Shown one piece after another: positions 7,956 through 20,018 of a DNA stretch of 64,000 bases; position 1 is the first letter of the stretch; each line of letters begins with the position of its first letter. The notes under the pieces are model-generated. The model ran no database searches, had not been told where the DNA came from, and worked only from the letters and a program-made list of their open reading frames with translations. The translations under genes and the position numbers were made by a program. Source of the DNA: Serratia proteamaculans (GTDB lineage Bacteria > Pseudomonadota > Gammaproteobacteria > Enterobacterales > Enterobacteriaceae). Location of the stretch: the NCBI RefSeq assembly GCF_013337185.1, contig NZ_SWDE01000002.1, positions 496,001-560,000 on the forward strand, given 5' to 3'.

Positions 7956-9413
7956 TCAGAACATCGGCTGTGCCATCTGTACCAGCGTAATCAGCGGCTG
8001 CGGATAAACACCCAACAGCAGCACCAACGCGGCAGAGATCAACACTACCACACCGCCTGCGGTCAACGCCCAGTTGTTCGGGGTATCGCGCTGCAACGCT
8101 TCCGGCGCACTGAGGAACAGGCTGACGGTCACGCGCAGGTAGTAGTACAAACCGATGGCGCTGCCCAGCACCACTGCACCGGTCAACCACCACAGGTGAG
8201 CACTGACGCCCATCGCGATAACAAAGAACTTACCGATAAAGCCCAGGGTCATCGGGATACCGGCCAGTGACAGCATCATCACCGTCATTACTGCGGACAG
8301 AATTGGCTTATGCCAGAACAGACCACGGTAGGAGAACAGTGAATCGGCGTCCGGGCCACGGTACGGGCTGGACATCAGGCTGACTACGCCAAACGCGCCC
8401 AGGCTGCTGAACAGGTAACCGGCCAGGTAAACCCCGGCGGTTTCCAACGACAGCTGATGGGTTTGCACCGCAATCAATGCCACCAGCAGATAACCCAGGT
8501 GAGCGATCGACGAGTAACCCAGCAGACGCTTGATGTTGGTTTGGCTGATGGCCATCAGGTTGCCGAACAAAATTGAGCAGACGGCAATGATCGACAGCAC
8601 CATACGCAGCGCTTCGTTGTCGGCGGCCGGTGCATACAGGAACAAACGCATCACCACGGCGAAGATCGCAATCTTGCTGGCGGTCGCCAGGAAGGTTGAA
8701 ACCGGCGCAGGCGCACCCTGATACACATCCGGCGTCCACAGTTGGAACGGCACCAGCGACAGTTTGAAGCCCAGACCAACAATCATCATGCCCATACCCG
8801 CCAGGATCAGCGGCTGGTGCATCATGTTTTCTTGCAGGCTTTTGCCCAGGCCGGCCAGTGACAGGTCACCGGACTCGGCATACAGCAGCGCCATACCAAA
8901 CAGCAGGAACGACGACGCGGCAGCGGACAGCAACATGTACTTGATAGCCGCTTCCAGCGGACGCTTCTGGCGGTAGGCATAACCCACCAGACCGAACAGC
9001 GGCAGCGAGATCAGTTCAATACCGAGGAACAACGACGCCAGGTGGTTGGCGCTCGCCAGCAGAATGCCACCCAGGGTCGCAATCAGCACCAGCAGGTAGA
9101 ACTCTTCGCGGTTGTCCGGGTAACCGACCAGCCAAGGATAGGCAAAGGTACAGGTCGCCAGACTAGCCAGTATCACCAGCCCGGTATAGAACATCGAGTA
9201 GCCGTCAACCCGCAGCAGCGGGGTGACGTCCATTGGGCCTGCCTGGCCGACAAAGTACAGCGAAAGCAGCGCCAGGTTTAGACCGATCACGGTCAGGGTG
9301 GCGTTGATAAAGTGGTCGCGTCGCCACGCAATGCCTAGCATCACAACCACCACCGTCAATCCGACGATCAACAGTGGTAACAATGCGATCAGTTGTTGAG
9401 GAGTTATTGTCAT
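7956..9413 (-). CDS. nuoN: NADH-quinone oxidoreductase subunit N
   Basis: A 485-residue membrane subunit of complex I, one of three antiporter-like proton channels, with about 14 helices. The conserved core [20 protein letters not shown] carries the channel lysine, and [10 protein letters not shown] the second lysine-containing helix. Length equals the E. coli protein. It is the last gene of the nuo operon, 6 bp after nuoM, and ends at a strong terminator. Proton translocation is coupled to quinone reduction by the peripheral arm. Confidence 0.97.
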   Translation of the reverse strand: MTITPQQLIALLPLLIVGLTVVVVMLGIAWRRDHFINATLTVIGLNLALLSLYFVGQAGPMDVTPLLRVDGYSMFYTGLVILASLATCTFAYPWLVGYPDNREEFYLLVLIATLGGILLASANHLASLFLGIELISLPLFGLVGYAYRQKRPLEAAIKYMLLSAAASSFLLFGMALLYAESGDLSLAGLGKSLQENMMHQPLILAGMGMMIVGLGFKLSLVPFQLWTPDVYQGAPAPVSTFLATASKIAIFAVVMRLFLYAPAADNEALRMVLSIIAVCSILFGNLMAISQTNIKRLLGYSSIAHLGYLLVALIAVQTHQLSLETAGVYLAGYLFSSLGAFGVVSLMSSPYRGPDADSLFSYRGLFWHKPILSAVMTVMMLSLAGIPMTLGFIGKFFVIAMGVSAHLWWLTGAVVLGSAIGLYYYLRVTVSLFLSAPEALQRDTPNNWALTAGGVVVLISAALVLLLGVYPQPLITLVQMAQPMF

Positions 9414-9419
9414 GGCGAA

Positions 9420-10949
9420 TTACGGCCTTGTTGTTGAAATTGCTGAAACTGACGAACCAAACCAGTGTTGCACGTTGCTCATCGCCGCATTGGAAGTATC
9501 CAGAATCGGCTGTGGGTAAACCCCCAGCAGAACCAGCAACACCACCAGCAGCAGAACGATAAACAGCTCACGCGCGGTCATGCCCGGCAACGGTTGGTCA
9601 GACTTGGCTTTGCCGTAATAGGCGCGCTGCATCATGATCAACGAGTAAACCGAAGCAAACACCAGACCGAAGGTAGAAATCACGGTGATCACCGGCACAA
9701 CCTGATAGCTGCCGAACAGGATCATGAATTCACCGACGAAGTTACCGGTACCCGGCATCCCCAGGGTCGCCACTGCGAAGAACAGCGACAGCGCAGGGAT
9801 GTATTTGATACGCCCCCACAGGCCGCCCATTTCACGCATGTCACGGGTATGCAGACGTTCGTACAGCTGGCCACAGATGATGAACATACCGGCCGCAGAA
9901 AGACCGTGTGCAATCATCTGGATCACCGCGCCCTGGTAAGCCAGTTGGCTGCCGGTGTAGATGGCGATCAGCACGAAGCCCATATGGGAAACCGAGGTGT
10001 AAGCAATCAGACGCTTGATGTCGGTCTGCGCAAACGCCATCCAGGCACCGTAGAAGATACCGACCACACCCAGCCACATGGCGATTGGCGCAAACTCGTG
10101 CGACGCTTCCGGGAACAGTGGCAGGCTGAAACGCAACATGCCGTAGGCCGCGGTTTTCAGCAAGATCCCCGCCAGGTCAACAGAACCTGCGGTTGGTGCC
10201 TGGCTATGCGCATCCGGCAACCAGCCATGCAATGGCACCACCGGCATTTTCACCGCAAAGGCGATGAAGAAGCCCAGCATCAACAGGTATTGCACGTTAT
10301 GGGACATTGGCGTCTGCAGCAGGTCTTCGTAATCGAAGGTCCACACGCCGGTCGCGTTATAGTGCACGAACACCAGGCCCATAATGGCAATCAACATCAC
10401 CAGACCGCTGGCCTGGGTATAGATGAAGAACTTGGTAGCCGCAGTGATACGGGTCTTCCCGTCCGACGCCTTGTGACCCCAGAGTGCAATCAGGAAGTAC
10501 ATCGGCACCAACATCATTTCCCAGAAGAAGAAGAACAGGAACATGTCGATGGCGAGGAACACGCCGATTACCCCACCCAGGATCCACAGCAGGTTCAGGT
10601 GGAAGAAGCCCTGGTATTTCTGGATTTCACGCCAGGAACAGAGAATAGCCAGCACGCCCAGCAGGCCGGTCAGCACCACCATCAGCAGTGACAGGCCGTC
10701 CAGCGCCAGGTGGATGGAAATACCAAAGCGTGGGATCCACGGCAGCAGGAATTCAGACTGCCACTGCGGAATGCCTTTCGGCGTAGTCAATGTGTAGCCA
10801 CCCTGCATCCACAGATACAGAGAAAGCGCCAATGTCAGCCCCATTGCGATCAACGCAATCCAGCGCGGCACCTTAGTACCGAAGCGCTCAAACTGCCAGC
10901 ACAGCAGACCGCCAATAAAGGGGATAAGAATTAGCCAAGGTAATAGCAT
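9420..10949 (-). CDS. nuoM: NADH-quinone oxidoreductase subunit M
   Basis: A 509-residue antiporter-like membrane subunit of complex I. The visible family motifs are FFFWEMMLVPMYFLIALWG, with the essential glutamate of helix 5, and AVKMPVVPLHGWLPDAHSQA, with the lysine and the conserved broken-helix region. Length matches E. coli NuoM. It follows nuoL after a 100-bp spacer containing a hairpin, the largest gap inside the operon's membrane-arm genes. Confidence 0.97.
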   Translation of the reverse strand: MLLPWLILIPFIGGLLCWQFERFGTKVPRWIALIAMGLTLALSLYLWMQGGYTLTTPKGIPQWQSEFLLPWIPRFGISIHLALDGLSLLMVVLTGLLGVLAILCSWREIQKYQGFFHLNLLWILGGVIGVFLAIDMFLFFFFWEMMLVPMYFLIALWGHKASDGKTRITAATKFFIYTQASGLVMLIAIMGLVFVHYNATGVWTFDYEDLLQTPMSHNVQYLLMLGFFIAFAVKMPVVPLHGWLPDAHSQAPTAGSVDLAGILLKTAAYGMLRFSLPLFPEASHEFAPIAMWLGVVGIFYGAWMAFAQTDIKRLIAYTSVSHMGFVLIAIYTGSQLAYQGAVIQMIAHGLSAAGMFIICGQLYERLHTRDMREMGGLWGRIKYIPALSLFFAVATLGMPGTGNFVGEFMILFGSYQVVPVITVISTFGLVFASVYSLIMMQRAYYGKAKSDQPLPGMTARELFIVLLLVVLLVLLGVYPQPILDTSNAAMSNVQHWFGSSVSAISTTRP

Positions 10950-10990
10950 GGCGTTTTGTGTCCCTTATACGAATAATTTCAAACTTTGTA

Positions 10991-11018
10991 CGTAGCGCCT
11001 GCCCTGCAGGGCGCTACG
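10991..11018. repeat. Intercistronic hairpin between nuoL and nuoM
   Basis: A 9-bp perfect stem (CGTAGCGCC / GGCGCTACG) with loop TGCCCTGCAG lies in the 100-bp spacer between two tightly co-transcribed genes. No U-tract follows it on the minus strand, so it is not a typical terminator. It may stabilise or process the message, or be a REP-like element. Confidence 0.55.
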
Positions 11019-11049
11019 CCCGAAAAATGCGTCTGTTTAAATTATTCAA

Positions 11050-12897
11050 TTAAACCAGAATCAACAGAGCCAATACGACCACTGCACCCACACCCATAGA
11101 CGCTATATACCAACGCACCTGACCGTTCTCGCTCACTGTCAGACCTCGGTTCCCCCAGCGGGAGAAGATGGCCGGCAGGTTCATCATCGAGTTCAGCGGA
11201 TCACGCTGCAGCAACTTCGCAATACCCAGGTACGGCTTGACGAACACTTTGTCGTACAGCCAGTCGAAGCCCCAGGCATGGAACCACCAGGTCGAGAAGA
11301 AACGCCCCGGTGCGCTATTGGCAATGCGGGTCACCAGGCTACGTTTGCCCAGCCACAGCGCCGCCGCCAGCAGGATGCCGACAATAGCCACTACGCCGGA
11401 GGTAATCTCCAGTTGCAGCACGCTACCGTGCGCCAGCTCGGTGGTGTCTGGCAGTACGCCCTGCAGTGGCGGAACGATCATCGCGCCAACGAAGGTGGAC
11501 AGCACCAGCAGAACCAACAGCGGCAGGTGGTGAGTAATGCCTTTACCGGCATGCGCTTTGATTTTCTCTTCGCCATGGAACACGATGAAAATCATACGGA
11601 AGGTGTACAGCGAGGTCATGAACGCACCGACCAGACCGGCAATCATCAGGTTGATGTGACCATTAGCCATCGCACCGGCCAGGATCTCATCCTTACTGAA
11701 GAAGCCGGCGGTGATCAGCGGCAATGCCGACAGCGCAGCGCCACCCACCAGGAAGCAGACGTAAACCAGCGGGATGCTCTTGCGCAGGCCGCCCATCTTG
11801 AAGATGTTCTGCTCGTGATGGCAGGCCAGGATCACCGAACCGGAGGAGAGGAACAGCAGCGCCTTGAAGAACGCATGGGTCATCAGGTGGAAGATAGCCG
11901 CATCCCACGCCTGCACGCCCAACGCCAGGAACATGTAACCAATCTGGCTCATGGTGGAGTAGGCAAGCACGCGCTTGATATCGGTCTGCACCAGCGCGGC
12001 AAAGCCGGCCAGCACCAGGGTCACTGCCCCGATAATGCCCACCAGATGCAGCACTTCCGGCGCCATCAGGAACAGGCCGTGAGTACGGGCAATCAGGTAA
12101 ACGCCCGCGGTCACCATGGTTGCAGCGTGGATCAATGCAGAAACCGGGGTTGGACCCGCCATCGCATCTGCCAGCCAGGTCTGCAACGGCAACTGCGCCG
12201 ATTTACCGACCGCACCACCCAGCAACATCAACGTAGCCCAGGTGATCGCCGTATCGCCAATCGCCAGTTTTTGCGGTGCCAGGATCATCAGTTCGCGGAT
12301 GTTCAGCGTGCCCAACTCGTTGTAGAGGATGAACAGCGCAAATGCCAGGAACACGTCACCGACGCGAGTCACGATGAAGGCTTTCATCGCCGCCGCACCG
12401 TTGGCCGGATCCTTGTAATAGAAGCCGATCAACAGGTAGCTGCACAGGCCCACACCTTCCCAACCCAGATACAGCAGCAACAGGTTGTCTGCCAGTACCA
12501 ATACCACCATGCTGGCGATAAACAGGTTGGTGTAAGCGAAGAAGCGTGAGTAGCCCTCTTCACCGCGCATGTACCAGGAAGCGAACATGTGGATGAAGAA
12601 GCCCACGCCGGTCACCACTGACAGCATGGTCAACGACAGGCCGTCCAGCGTCAGGGTCACACCGATATTGAAATTACCGACGCTCATCCAGTTCCACAGG
12701 CTTTGCTCAAACAGCTGCACGCCAGTGGCTTTCTGGGCGAAGAAATCCATACCCACATGAACCGTGACCAAAGCAGCCAGGCCGATAGAGCCTACGCCGA
12801 CGATTGCCGAGGTGTTCTCAGACCAGCGGCCTCGGGAGAAGGCCAACAGCAGGAACCCGATCAGCGGTAGCAGAATAGTTAAATATAATAGGTTCAT
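11050..12897 (-). CDS. nuoL: NADH-quinone oxidoreductase subunit L
   Basis: A 615-residue distal antiporter-like subunit of complex I. The proton-channel signatures are [18 protein letters not shown] (helix-5 glutamate) and [21 protein letters not shown] (helix-7 lysine); the C-terminus extends into the long lateral helix that runs along the membrane arm. Its start overlaps the nuoK stop by four bases, so translation is probably coupled. Length matches the family. Confidence 0.97.
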   Translation of the reverse strand: MNLLYLTILLPLIGFLLLAFSRGRWSENTSAIVGVGSIGLAALVTVHVGMDFFAQKATGVQLFEQSLWNWMSVGNFNIGVTLTLDGLSLTMLSVVTGVGFFIHMFASWYMRGEEGYSRFFAYTNLFIASMVVLVLADNLLLLYLGWEGVGLCSYLLIGFYYKDPANGAAAMKAFIVTRVGDVFLAFALFILYNELGTLNIRELMILAPQKLAIGDTAITWATLMLLGGAVGKSAQLPLQTWLADAMAGPTPVSALIHAATMVTAGVYLIARTHGLFLMAPEVLHLVGIIGAVTLVLAGFAALVQTDIKRVLAYSTMSQIGYMFLALGVQAWDAAIFHLMTHAFFKALLFLSSGSVILACHHEQNIFKMGGLRKSIPLVYVCFLVGGAALSALPLITAGFFSKDEILAGAMANGHINLMIAGLVGAFMTSLYTFRMIFIVFHGEEKIKAHAGKGITHHLPLLVLLVLSTFVGAMIVPPLQGVLPDTTELAHGSVLQLEITSGVVAIVGILLAAALWLGKRSLVTRIANSAPGRFFSTWWFHAWGFDWLYDKVFVKPYLGIAKLLQRDPLNSMMNLPAIFSRWGNRGLTVSENGQVRWYIASMGVGAVVVLALLILV

Positions 12898-13196
12898 CCG
12901 CGCATCTCACTGACAGTATCAATATTCAGGGTATGACGACGACGGTAAAGCTGCAGCAGCAATGCCAGACCAATACTGGCCTCGGCGGCTGCCAGGCTGA
13001 TCGCCAGGATATACATCACCTGCCCGTCCGGTTGGCCCCAATAGCTGCCCGCCACGATAAACGCCAGTGCCGCGGCGTTGATCATCACTTCCAGACTGAT
13101 CAGCATAAACAGCAGATTGCGACGCACCAGCAACCCGGTCAGACCCAGGACGAACAGAATTGCCGCCAGGATCAGGCCATGTTGAAGAGGGATCAT
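12894..13196 (-). CDS. nuoK: NADH-quinone oxidoreductase subunit K
   Basis: A 100-residue three-helix membrane subunit of complex I. The two membrane-embedded glutamates of the proton pathway are visible in [15 protein letters not shown]-like and [13 protein letters not shown] segments. It overlaps nuoJ upstream and nuoL downstream by four bases each, a fully coupled arrangement. Confidence 0.97.
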   Translation of the reverse strand: MIPLQHGLILAAILFVLGLTGLLVRRNLLFMLISLEVMINAAALAFIVAGSYWGQPDGQVMYILAISLAAAEASIGLALLLQLYRRRHTLNIDTVSEMRG

Positions 13197-13753
13197 GCTT
13201 GCTCCTCCGATTTTCTTCTCGCCATTTCGCTACTGGCCGGGGCGTTGCTCAACACCTCACCCGGTTTGTGCTCACGGCCAATGTGGAAGGCAACAACCAG
13301 ACCTGCCAACAGCAGCATTGAAGCCAGCTCAACCGCCAGAACGTAAGGACCAAACAGGCTGATCCCCACCGCTTTAGCGTCAACCATCTCACCGCTGATG
13401 CCCTGATCGGACACGCTGCGAATAGCGACAATCAGCACCACCAACAGCGCCAGCGACAAGATGCCTGGGCCGATCCACACCGACGGTTTGAGCCAATCGC
13501 GCTCTTGTTGCTGCACCGCGTTGCCGAGGTTCAACATCATTACCACGAACACGAACAGCACCATGATGGCACCGGCGTAGACGATGATTTCCAATGCCGC
13601 AGCGAAGTAGGCACCGAGTGAGAAAAAGACTGCAGAGATCGCCAGTAACGAGACGATCAGATACAGCAACGCATGCACAGGATTGGTATGCGAGATCACA
13701 CGAATTGTCGCGATCACCGCAATAAAACCTGCCAGATAAAAGGCAATTTCCAT
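13193..13753 (-). CDS. nuoJ: NADH-quinone oxidoreductase subunit J
   Basis: A 186-residue, five-helix membrane subunit of complex I, with the pi-bulge helix region [17 protein letters not shown]. The open frame reaches back to 13837, but the upstream 28 residues are basic and lie within nuoI; ATG 13753 ([10 protein letters not shown]) has AAGGAG nine bases upstream and matches the E. coli start. The C-terminal tail is longer and more charged than the membrane core. Confidence 0.96.
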   Translation of the reverse strand: MEIAFYLAGFIAVIATIRVISHTNPVHALLYLIVSLLAISAVFFSLGAYFAAALEIIVYAGAIMVLFVFVVMMLNLGNAVQQQERDWLKPSVWIGPGILSLALLVVLIVAIRSVSDQGISGEMVDAKAVGISLFGPYVLAVELASMLLLAGLVVAFHIGREHKPGEVLSNAPASSEMARRKSEEQA

Positions 13754-13766
13754 GCTTGCTGGCTCC

Positions 13767-14309
13767 TTAAGGCAACAGACCTTTGACGTCGATCGGTTTG
13801 GCTTCGTTTTCGGCTTCGCCCTTGGCTTTGCCGTCAATCGCCATACCGGCCATCCGGTAGAAGTTATATTCCGGATATTTACCCGGCCCCGAGATCAACA
13901 GATCTTCTTTTTCGTACACCAGATCCTGGCGCTTGAACTCACCCATTTCGAAATCCGGCGTCAGCTGAATCGCGGTAGTTGGGCAAGCTTCTTCGCACAG
14001 GCCGCAGAAAATGCAGCGCGAGAAGTTGATGCGGAAGAACTCCGGATACCAACGGCCATCTTTCTGTTCTGCTTTTTGCAGCGAGATACAGCCCACCGGG
14101 CAGGCAACCGCACACAGGTTACAAGCCACGCAGCGCTCTTCGCCGTCCGGATCGCGCGTCAGCACGATGCGGCCACGGTAGCGCGGCGGCAGGTAAACCG
14201 GTTCTTCCGGATACATCTGGGTTTCGCGCTTGGCGAAGGCGTGCAGGCCTATCATCCAAATGCTGCGCACCTGGGTGCCGAAACCAACCAATAACTCTTT
14301 CAATGTCAT
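13767..14309 (-). CDS. nuoI: NADH-quinone oxidoreductase subunit I
   Basis: A 180-residue peripheral subunit of complex I carrying two [4Fe-4S] clusters (N6a and N6b). Both eight-cysteine ferredoxin motifs are present: [12 protein letters not shown] and [12 protein letters not shown]. It passes electrons from NuoG to NuoB. Length equals E. coli NuoI. It is 14 bp downstream of nuoH and 13 bp upstream of nuoJ. Confidence 0.97.
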   Translation of the reverse strand: MTLKELLVGFGTQVRSIWMIGLHAFAKRETQMYPEEPVYLPPRYRGRIVLTRDPDGEERCVACNLCAVACPVGCISLQKAEQKDGRWYPEFFRINFSRCIFCGLCEEACPTTAIQLTPDFEMGEFKRQDLVYEKEDLLISGPGKYPEYNFYRMAGMAIDGKAKGEAENEAKPIDVKGLLP

Positions 14310-14323
14310 GGTTTATTCACCCC

Positions 14324-15301
14324 TTATTGAGCGTTGTACAAAATGACTGCGGCAGTCGCCAGCAGATTCAGTAGCGTCAACGGCAGACAGACTTTCCAGC
14401 CGAAGGACATCACCTGGTCATAGCGCGGACGTGGCAGAGCAGCACGAATCAGAATGAACATCATCATGAAGAAAGCCGTTTTCAGCGCGAACCAGACGAA
14501 TGGCGGTAGGAAAGGCCCCTGCCAGCCACCGAAGAACAACGTCACAATCAGGGCAGAAACGGTGACGATACCTATGTATTCACCCACAAAGAACAGCCCG
14601 AACTTCATGCCGGAATATTCAATGTGGTAACCGTCAGCCAGTTCCTGCTCGGCTTCCGGTTGGTCAAACGGGTGACGGTGACACACCGCCACGCCGGCAA
14701 TCGCAAAGGTAATGAAACCAAAGAATTGCGGGATGACGTTCCACATATGCGCCTGAGATTCAACGATCGCCTGCATGTTGAAGGAGTCCGCCTGTGCTAC
14801 CACACCCATCAGCGACAGGCCGATGAACACTTCGTAGCTCAGGGTTTGCGCAGAAGCACGCATCGCCCCCAACAGCGAGTATTTGTTGTTGCTCGACCAG
14901 CCGGCGAACAGCACGGCGTATACCGCCAGGCCGGCCATCATCAGGAAGAACAAAATACCGATGTTGAGGTCGGACACCGCCCAGGTCGGACTGACCGGGA
15001 CGATGGCAAATGCCAGCAACAGGGAAGTAAAGGCGATCATCGGCGCCAGGGTAAAGATCACCCGGTCGGAGAATTTCGGTACCCAGTCTTCCTTGAAGAA
15101 CATTTTGATCATGTCGGCGACCAGCTGCAGCGAGCCACCCCAGCCGACACGGTTTGGTCCATAACGGTTCTGGAACAGACCGAGCAAACGGCGTTCGCCG
15201 AAGCTCATGAATGCCCCACAGGTGACTACGACCAGCAGGATCACTACCGCTTTAAGAATGGAGATCAGAATGTCGATCACCTCAGGGGTAAACCAGCTCA
15301 T
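14324..15301 (-). CDS. nuoH: NADH-quinone oxidoreductase subunit H
   Basis: A 325-residue, eight-helix membrane subunit at the junction of the two arms, forming much of the quinone chamber. The conserved loops are [19 protein letters not shown] and [20 protein letters not shown], rich in charged residues that link quinone chemistry to proton pumping. Its start overlaps the nuoG stop by four bases. Confidence 0.97.
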   Translation of the reverse strand: MSWFTPEVIDILISILKAVVILLVVVTCGAFMSFGERRLLGLFQNRYGPNRVGWGGSLQLVADMIKMFFKEDWVPKFSDRVIFTLAPMIAFTSLLLAFAIVPVSPTWAVSDLNIGILFFLMMAGLAVYAVLFAGWSSNNKYSLLGAMRASAQTLSYEVFIGLSLMGVVAQADSFNMQAIVESQAHMWNVIPQFFGFITFAIAGVAVCHRHPFDQPEAEQELADGYHIEYSGMKFGLFFVGEYIGIVTVSALIVTLFFGGWQGPFLPPFVWFALKTAFFMMMFILIRAALPRPRYDQVMSFGWKVCLPLTLLNLLATAAVILYNAQ

Positions 15302-18036
15302 CGTGTCGCCTCCCGCAGATTTTCAACCGTTGCACCCACCAGTACCGGCGGGATCCCTGGCAAGCCGAGCGGTAAGCCCACCTGGCCCTGGGTCAGGGTT
15401 TCACTCAGACGCACCGGCAGACGCAAGGTCTGGCCCGCACAGCTGAACTCCACCAGCGCACCGGCATTGACGCCCAGCGCAGCAGCATCGGTCGGATTGA
15501 CCATCACATAGGCCTCCGGCATGCGCTGCTGAATCACCCCGGAACGCTGTGACATTTCATCACTGCCGAACAGGTGGTAATACGGCGCGACACGCCAGCC
15601 TTGCTGCTGACCAAAGGCGGCAGGCACCTGGGTGAAGTAACCCAGCTTGCCCTCCCCCGCTTCGATCAGACGCACACCCGGATCGCCATGACGCAGCTTG
15701 CCGCCCACTTCGGCCTGGAACTTGTTCCATGCTTGCGGTGAGTTCCAGCCTGGTGCCCAGGCGAATGGGATCTGCTGACGGTCGGCCAGCGGGCTGTTGT
15801 TCCCTTCCATTGAGAAGGCGAACATGGTGTCTTTATCCTGCGGCTGACGCGGTTCATGCACGCTGATATTGGCGCGCATCGCCGTACGGCCACTGGAGCG
15901 AATTGGAGAACGCGCCAGTTTCTGACCGCGGATACGGAAGCTCGCGTCCGGTGCGGCCTCGACGATCCCCTGCAACTGCGGCAACGCGGTGACACAGGCT
16001 TCGATCACATGATCAAGCTGCGTCCAATCCACGTGGCGGCTGGTATAGGTGGAATGCAGCGAGTGCATCCAACGCCAGCTTTCCAGCATCACGGTGTGAA
16101 CGTCTTTCTTCGCATCGTCGTAGTACGCCGGATCGTAAACCTGGAAGAAGCGCTGGGCGCGGCCTTCCTGATTGACCAGAGTCCCGTCGCTTTCCGCGAA
16201 GCTGGCCGCCGACAGGATCAGGTTGGCTTTATCCATGATGGCGGTACGCTGATGATCAACCACGATCAGGTTGCTGACCTTGGCCAGCGCAGCGTCCACT
16301 TTCGCCGCCGGCGCATGCCGGTAGAGATCGTTTTCCATCACGATGGCCGTGTCGGCTTCGCCGTTTTCCAACAGGGTCAACGCCTGATCGAGCGAACCGC
16401 CGCCGATCATCGACAAACCGAGGCTGTTGGCAGCGCTGGCGACGAAGGTGATGCCGACGTCAGAACCGCGATCCTTCAGCGCCTTGGCGATGTTGGCCGC
16501 CGCTTCGATGATGGCTTCGCTACCGGCGTTGCTGCCGGTGATAATCAGCGGTTTACGCGCGTCGGTCAGCGCCTGCACGATGATGTCGACTTTCTTGTTC
16601 AGGCCGTCAGCCAAATCGTTGACTGCCGGTGCCGCGTTGTCCAGCGCATGGGCGATAGCGAAGCCGAAGCGCGCCTGCTCATCCACCGGTGCGCGGTAGT
16701 TCCATGCCGCGATGTCGTCCAGACGGGTGTTATCCACGTTGGTGACAAACAGCGGGTGTTTGGCGTGCTGGCCGATGTTCTGCACCGCAGCAATCTGCCA
16801 GTCGGCAACGCGCTGAGCCGCAGCCATGGCGCGAGCCTTGCCCTTCACCGCCTGACGTACCGACAGGGCAATACGTGCGCCGGTCTGGGTCAAGTCTTCA
16901 CCCAACACCAACACCGCGTCGTAACCTTCGATTTCACGCAGCGCAGGGGTGTGAACGCCGCTGTTTTGCAGCACGTTCAGCATCAGGTCCAGACGGCCCT
17001 GTTCGGCCTGCGAGATACCGGTATAGAAGTTTTCGGCACCGACCAAATCACGCAGTGCGAAGTTACTTTCCAGGCTGGCGCGTGGTGAGCCAATGCCGAT
17101 GGTTTTCTTCGCCTGACGCAGAATGTCCGCCGCGCCCTGCATCGCCTGCTCGGCGTTCAGGGTGATCCAGTCGTCGCCACGCAGTTGCTGTGGCTGACGC
17201 GGACGATCTTTCTGGTTTACGTAGCCATAACCGAAGCGGCCGCGGTCACACAGGAAGTAATGGTTCACGCTGCCGTTATAACGGTTTTCGATACGACGCA
17301 GTTCGCCATAGCGCTCGCCCGGGCTGGTGTTACAGCCGATGCTGCACTGCTGGCAGATGCTTGGCGCAAACTGCATGTCCCACTTACGGTTATAACGCTC
17401 CGAGTGGGTTTTGTCGGTGAACACACCGGTCGGGCACACTTCCACCAGGTTACCGGAGAACTCGCTTTCCAGCGTGCCGCTCTCGGTACGACCGAAGTAG
17501 ACGTTGTCGTGCGCGCCGTAAACACCGAAGTCGGTGCCGTCCGCATAGTCCTTGTAGTAGCGCACACAGCGGTAACAGGCGATACAGCGGTTCATCTCAT
17601 GCGAGATAAACGGCCCCAGCTCCTGATTGTTGTGAGTACGCTTACTGAAACGGTATTTACGGAAGCTGTGGCCGGTCATTACTGTCATATCCTGCAGGTG
17701 ACAGTTACCGCCTTCTTCACATACCGGACAGTCGTGCGGGTGGTTGGTCATCAACCACTCAACCACGCTTTCTCGGAACTGTTTGGCTTCGCCATCGTCG
17801 ATGGAAATAAAGGTTCCATCGGATGCCGGTGTCATACAAGACATCACCAAACGGCCACGCGTATCTTCCGCGTTTTGGTATTGCTTTACCGCACATTGGC
17901 GGCAAGCGCCGACGCTTCCCAGCGCCGGATGCCAGCAAAAGTAAGGAATATCGAGCCCGAGGGAGAGACAAGCCTGCAGCAGGTTGTCGGCCCCATCTAC
18001 GTCGTATTCTTTGCCGTCTACATGAATCGTAGCCAT
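15298..18036 (-). CDS. nuoG: NADH-quinone oxidoreductase subunit G
   Basis: A 912-residue peripheral subunit of complex I, the largest gene of the operon. The N-terminus is a plant-type ferredoxin domain ([2Fe-2S] N1b: [15 protein letters not shown]), then the HPHDCPVC motif with the histidine ligand of N5, [13 protein letters not shown] for N4-type clusters, and CQQCSIGC for the extra N7 cluster; the rest is a molybdopterin-oxidoreductase-like domain without cofactor. An alternative ATG lies nine bases upstream at 18045; MATIHVDG at 18036 matches E. coli. Spacing to nuoF is 79 bp, larger than most in the operon. Confidence 0.96.
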   Translation of the reverse strand: MATIHVDGKEYDVDGADNLLQACLSLGLDIPYFCWHPALGSVGACRQCAVKQYQNAEDTRGRLVMSCMTPASDGTFISIDDGEAKQFRESVVEWLMTNHPHDCPVCEEGGNCHLQDMTVMTGHSFRKYRFSKRTHNNQELGPFISHEMNRCIACYRCVRYYKDYADGTDFGVYGAHDNVYFGRTESGTLESEFSGNLVEVCPTGVFTDKTHSERYNRKWDMQFAPSICQQCSIGCNTSPGERYGELRRIENRYNGSVNHYFLCDRGRFGYGYVNQKDRPRQPQQLRGDDWITLNAEQAMQGAADILRQAKKTIGIGSPRASLESNFALRDLVGAENFYTGISQAEQGRLDLMLNVLQNSGVHTPALREIEGYDAVLVLGEDLTQTGARIALSVRQAVKGKARAMAAAQRVADWQIAAVQNIGQHAKHPLFVTNVDNTRLDDIAAWNYRAPVDEQARFGFAIAHALDNAAPAVNDLADGLNKKVDIIVQALTDARKPLIITGSNAGSEAIIEAAANIAKALKDRGSDVGITFVASAANSLGLSMIGGGSLDQALTLLENGEADTAIVMENDLYRHAPAAKVDAALAKVSNLIVVDHQRTAIMDKANLILSAASFAESDGTLVNQEGRAQRFFQVYDPAYYDDAKKDVHTVMLESWRWMHSLHSTYTSRHVDWTQLDHVIEACVTALPQLQGIVEAAPDASFRIRGQKLARSPIRSSGRTAMRANISVHEPRQPQDKDTMFAFSMEGNNSPLADRQQIPFAWAPGWNSPQAWNKFQAEVGGKLRHGDPGVRLIEAGEGKLGYFTQVPAAFGQQQGWRVAPYYHLFGSDEMSQRSGVIQQRMPEAYVMVNPTDAAALGVNAGALVEFSCAGQTLRLPVRLSETLTQGQVGLPLGLPGIPPVLVGATVENLREATR

Positions 18037-18115
18037 AGTCAGCATGCTTCCAAGTGGCCTGCCTTGCGGCAGGCGTTAATCAAAAATTCTGGCCGTGTCG
18101 TCGGGGCGAGTCGGC

Positions 18116-19468
18116 TTACCAGCGTTGCTTCAGCAGATTATTGGCCTGAATACCGCCAATCGCATGCGCGTTGCTGAAGTGCTTCACTTTGATGCCCGCT
18201 TCGAACTCTTCACGGAAATATTTAATTGCGCTTTGCAGTGGCTCTACGGCACCTGGCGCGTGGGCGCAGAAGGTTTTGCCCGGACCGAGAGAACGGCACA
18301 GCTGCTCAAGGGTTTCGATATCCCCCGGCTGCCCTTCGCCATTTTCCAGCGCACGCAGGATCTTCACGCTCCACGGCAGACCGTCACGGCATGGCGTACA
18401 CCAGCCGCAGGACTCGCGAGAGAAAAACTCTTCCAGGTTGCGCACCAGCGGAACCATGCCAATCTCGTGGTCGACTGCCATCGCCAGCGCGGTACCCAGA
18501 CGGCTGCCGGCTTTACCGATGCTCTCGAAGTCCATCGGCAGATCGAGGTGATCGGCGGTCAGGAAGTCGGTGCCCGCGCCGCCTGGCTGCCAGGCTTTGA
18601 AACGCAGGCCGTCACGCATGCCACCGGCGTAATCTTCCAGAATTTCACGTGCGGTGGTGCCAAACGGCAGCTCCCAAACGCCTGGGTTTTTCACCCGGCC
18701 GGAGAAGCCCATCAGTTTGGTACCGGCATCGTTACTCTTGCCGGCGGAGATCCCCTTGTACCAGTCAACGCCGCCTTCAAGGATCGCCGGAACGTTGCAC
18801 AGGGTTTCTACGTTATTGACGCAGGTCGGCTTGCCCCAAACGCCGGAGGACGCCGGGAATGGTGGCTTGGAACGCGGGTTGGCACGGCGGCCTTCCAGCG
18901 AGTTGATCAAGGCGGTTTCTTCGCCACAGATGTAACGACCGGCACCGGTATGAACAATCAGCTCGAAGTCAAAGCCGCTGCCCATGATGTTCTTGCCCAA
19001 ATAACCGGCTTCGGTAGCTTCGGCGATCGCACGGCGCAAATGCACCGCAGCTTCGATGTACTCACCGCGCAGGAAGATATAGCCGCGATAAGCCTTCAGC
19101 GCGAACGCCGAGATCAGCATGCCTTCCACCAACAGGTGCGGCAGTTGCTCCATCAGCAAGCGGTCTTTATAGGTGCCCGGCTCCATTTCATCGGCATTAC
19201 ACAGCAGGTAACGGATGTTCATGGATTCGTCTTTCGGCATCAGGCTCCACTTCAAACCGGTGGAGAAACCTGCACCACCACGACCTTTCAGCCCGGCGTC
19301 TTTCACCAGGGTGACGATCTCGTCCGGGGCCATGCCCTTGATGGCCTTTTCGGCACCGGCATAGCCGTTCTTGCTGCGGTATTCATCCAGCCAGACCGGC
19401 TGTTTGTCATCGCGCAGCCGCCAGGTCAGCGGGTGCATTTCGGGAGTGCGCACAATGTCTTTAATCAT
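18116..19468 (-). CDS. nuoF: NADH-quinone oxidoreductase subunit F
   Basis: A 450-residue NADH dehydrogenase subunit that binds NADH, FMN and [4Fe-4S] cluster N3. The FMN/NADH site is the [16 protein letters not shown] loop, with [19 protein letters not shown] further on, and the cluster ligands are in [12 protein letters not shown] plus a later cysteine. Its start overlaps the nuoE stop by four bases. It forms the electron entry module with NuoE and NuoG. Confidence 0.97.
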   Translation of the reverse strand: MIKDIVRTPEMHPLTWRLRDDKQPVWLDEYRSKNGYAGAEKAIKGMAPDEIVTLVKDAGLKGRGGAGFSTGLKWSLMPKDESMNIRYLLCNADEMEPGTYKDRLLMEQLPHLLVEGMLISAFALKAYRGYIFLRGEYIEAAVHLRRAIAEATEAGYLGKNIMGSGFDFELIVHTGAGRYICGEETALINSLEGRRANPRSKPPFPASSGVWGKPTCVNNVETLCNVPAILEGGVDWYKGISAGKSNDAGTKLMGFSGRVKNPGVWELPFGTTAREILEDYAGGMRDGLRFKAWQPGGAGTDFLTADHLDLPMDFESIGKAGSRLGTALAMAVDHEIGMVPLVRNLEEFFSRESCGWCTPCRDGLPWSVKILRALENGEGQPGDIETLEQLCRSLGPGKTFCAHAPGAVEPLQSAIKYFREEFEAGIKVKHFSNAHAIGGIQANNLLKQRW

Positions 19469-20016
19469 TGATACTGCTCCAGTAGCGTCTCGATATCTTC
19501 AGGCTTCAGCTGACTGTGAGTGTCCTCATCAATCATCATGGTTGGCCCTTTATCGCAGTTGCCCAGGCAGCAGGTTGGCAGCAGAGTGAAACGGCCATCA
19601 AAGGTGGTTTGACCCGGTTTGATGCTCAGCTTCTTCTCAATGGCGGCCTGAATGCCCTGGTAACCGGTTATGTGACAAACAACGCTGTCACAATAACGGA
19701 TCACGTGGCGCCCTACTGGCTGACGGAAAATCTGGCTGTAGAACGTGGCCACGCCTTCTACGTCGCTGGCAGGAATGCCCAGCAGTTCCGCGATGGCATG
19801 AATCGCCCCATCCGGAACCCAGCCGCGCTGCTTCTGCACAATTTTCAGTGCTTCAATGGAGGCGGCGCGTGGATCCTCGTAATGGTGCTTTTCGTGCTCG
19901 ATCGCATCACGTTCTTCCGCACTCAGCTCAAATGCATCAACGCCGCTCTGGGGAGCGGCCGCATTGATAGGTTCAAGCGCTTGGTTATTCGCGTGATTGT
20001 CTTTTTGATCATGCAT
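19465..20016 (-). CDS. nuoE: NADH-quinone oxidoreductase subunit E
   Basis: A 183-residue thioredoxin-like subunit carrying [2Fe-2S] cluster N1a; the four ligands are C109, C114, C150 and C154 (CDSVVC and CCLGNC). The protein is about 17 residues longer at the N-terminus than the 166-residue E. coli form, an acidic, probably disordered extension. It sits 2 bp after nuoCD and overlaps nuoF by four bases. Confidence 0.96.
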   Translation of the reverse strand: MHDQKDNHANNQALEPINAAAPQSGVDAFELSAEERDAIEHEKHHYEDPRAASIEALKIVQKQRGWVPDGAIHAIAELLGIPASDVEGVATFYSQIFRQPVGRHVIRYCDSVVCHITGYQGIQAAIEKKLSIKPGQTTFDGRFTLLPTCCLGNCDKGPTMMIDEDTHSQLKPEDIETLLEQYQ

Positions 20017-20018
20017 AG

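Noticed and set aside
9465-12549. Long plus-strand frames (408 and 423 codons) opposite nuoM and nuoL
   Set aside because: They are His/Gln-rich shadows of GC-rich membrane genes, without domain or start signal.
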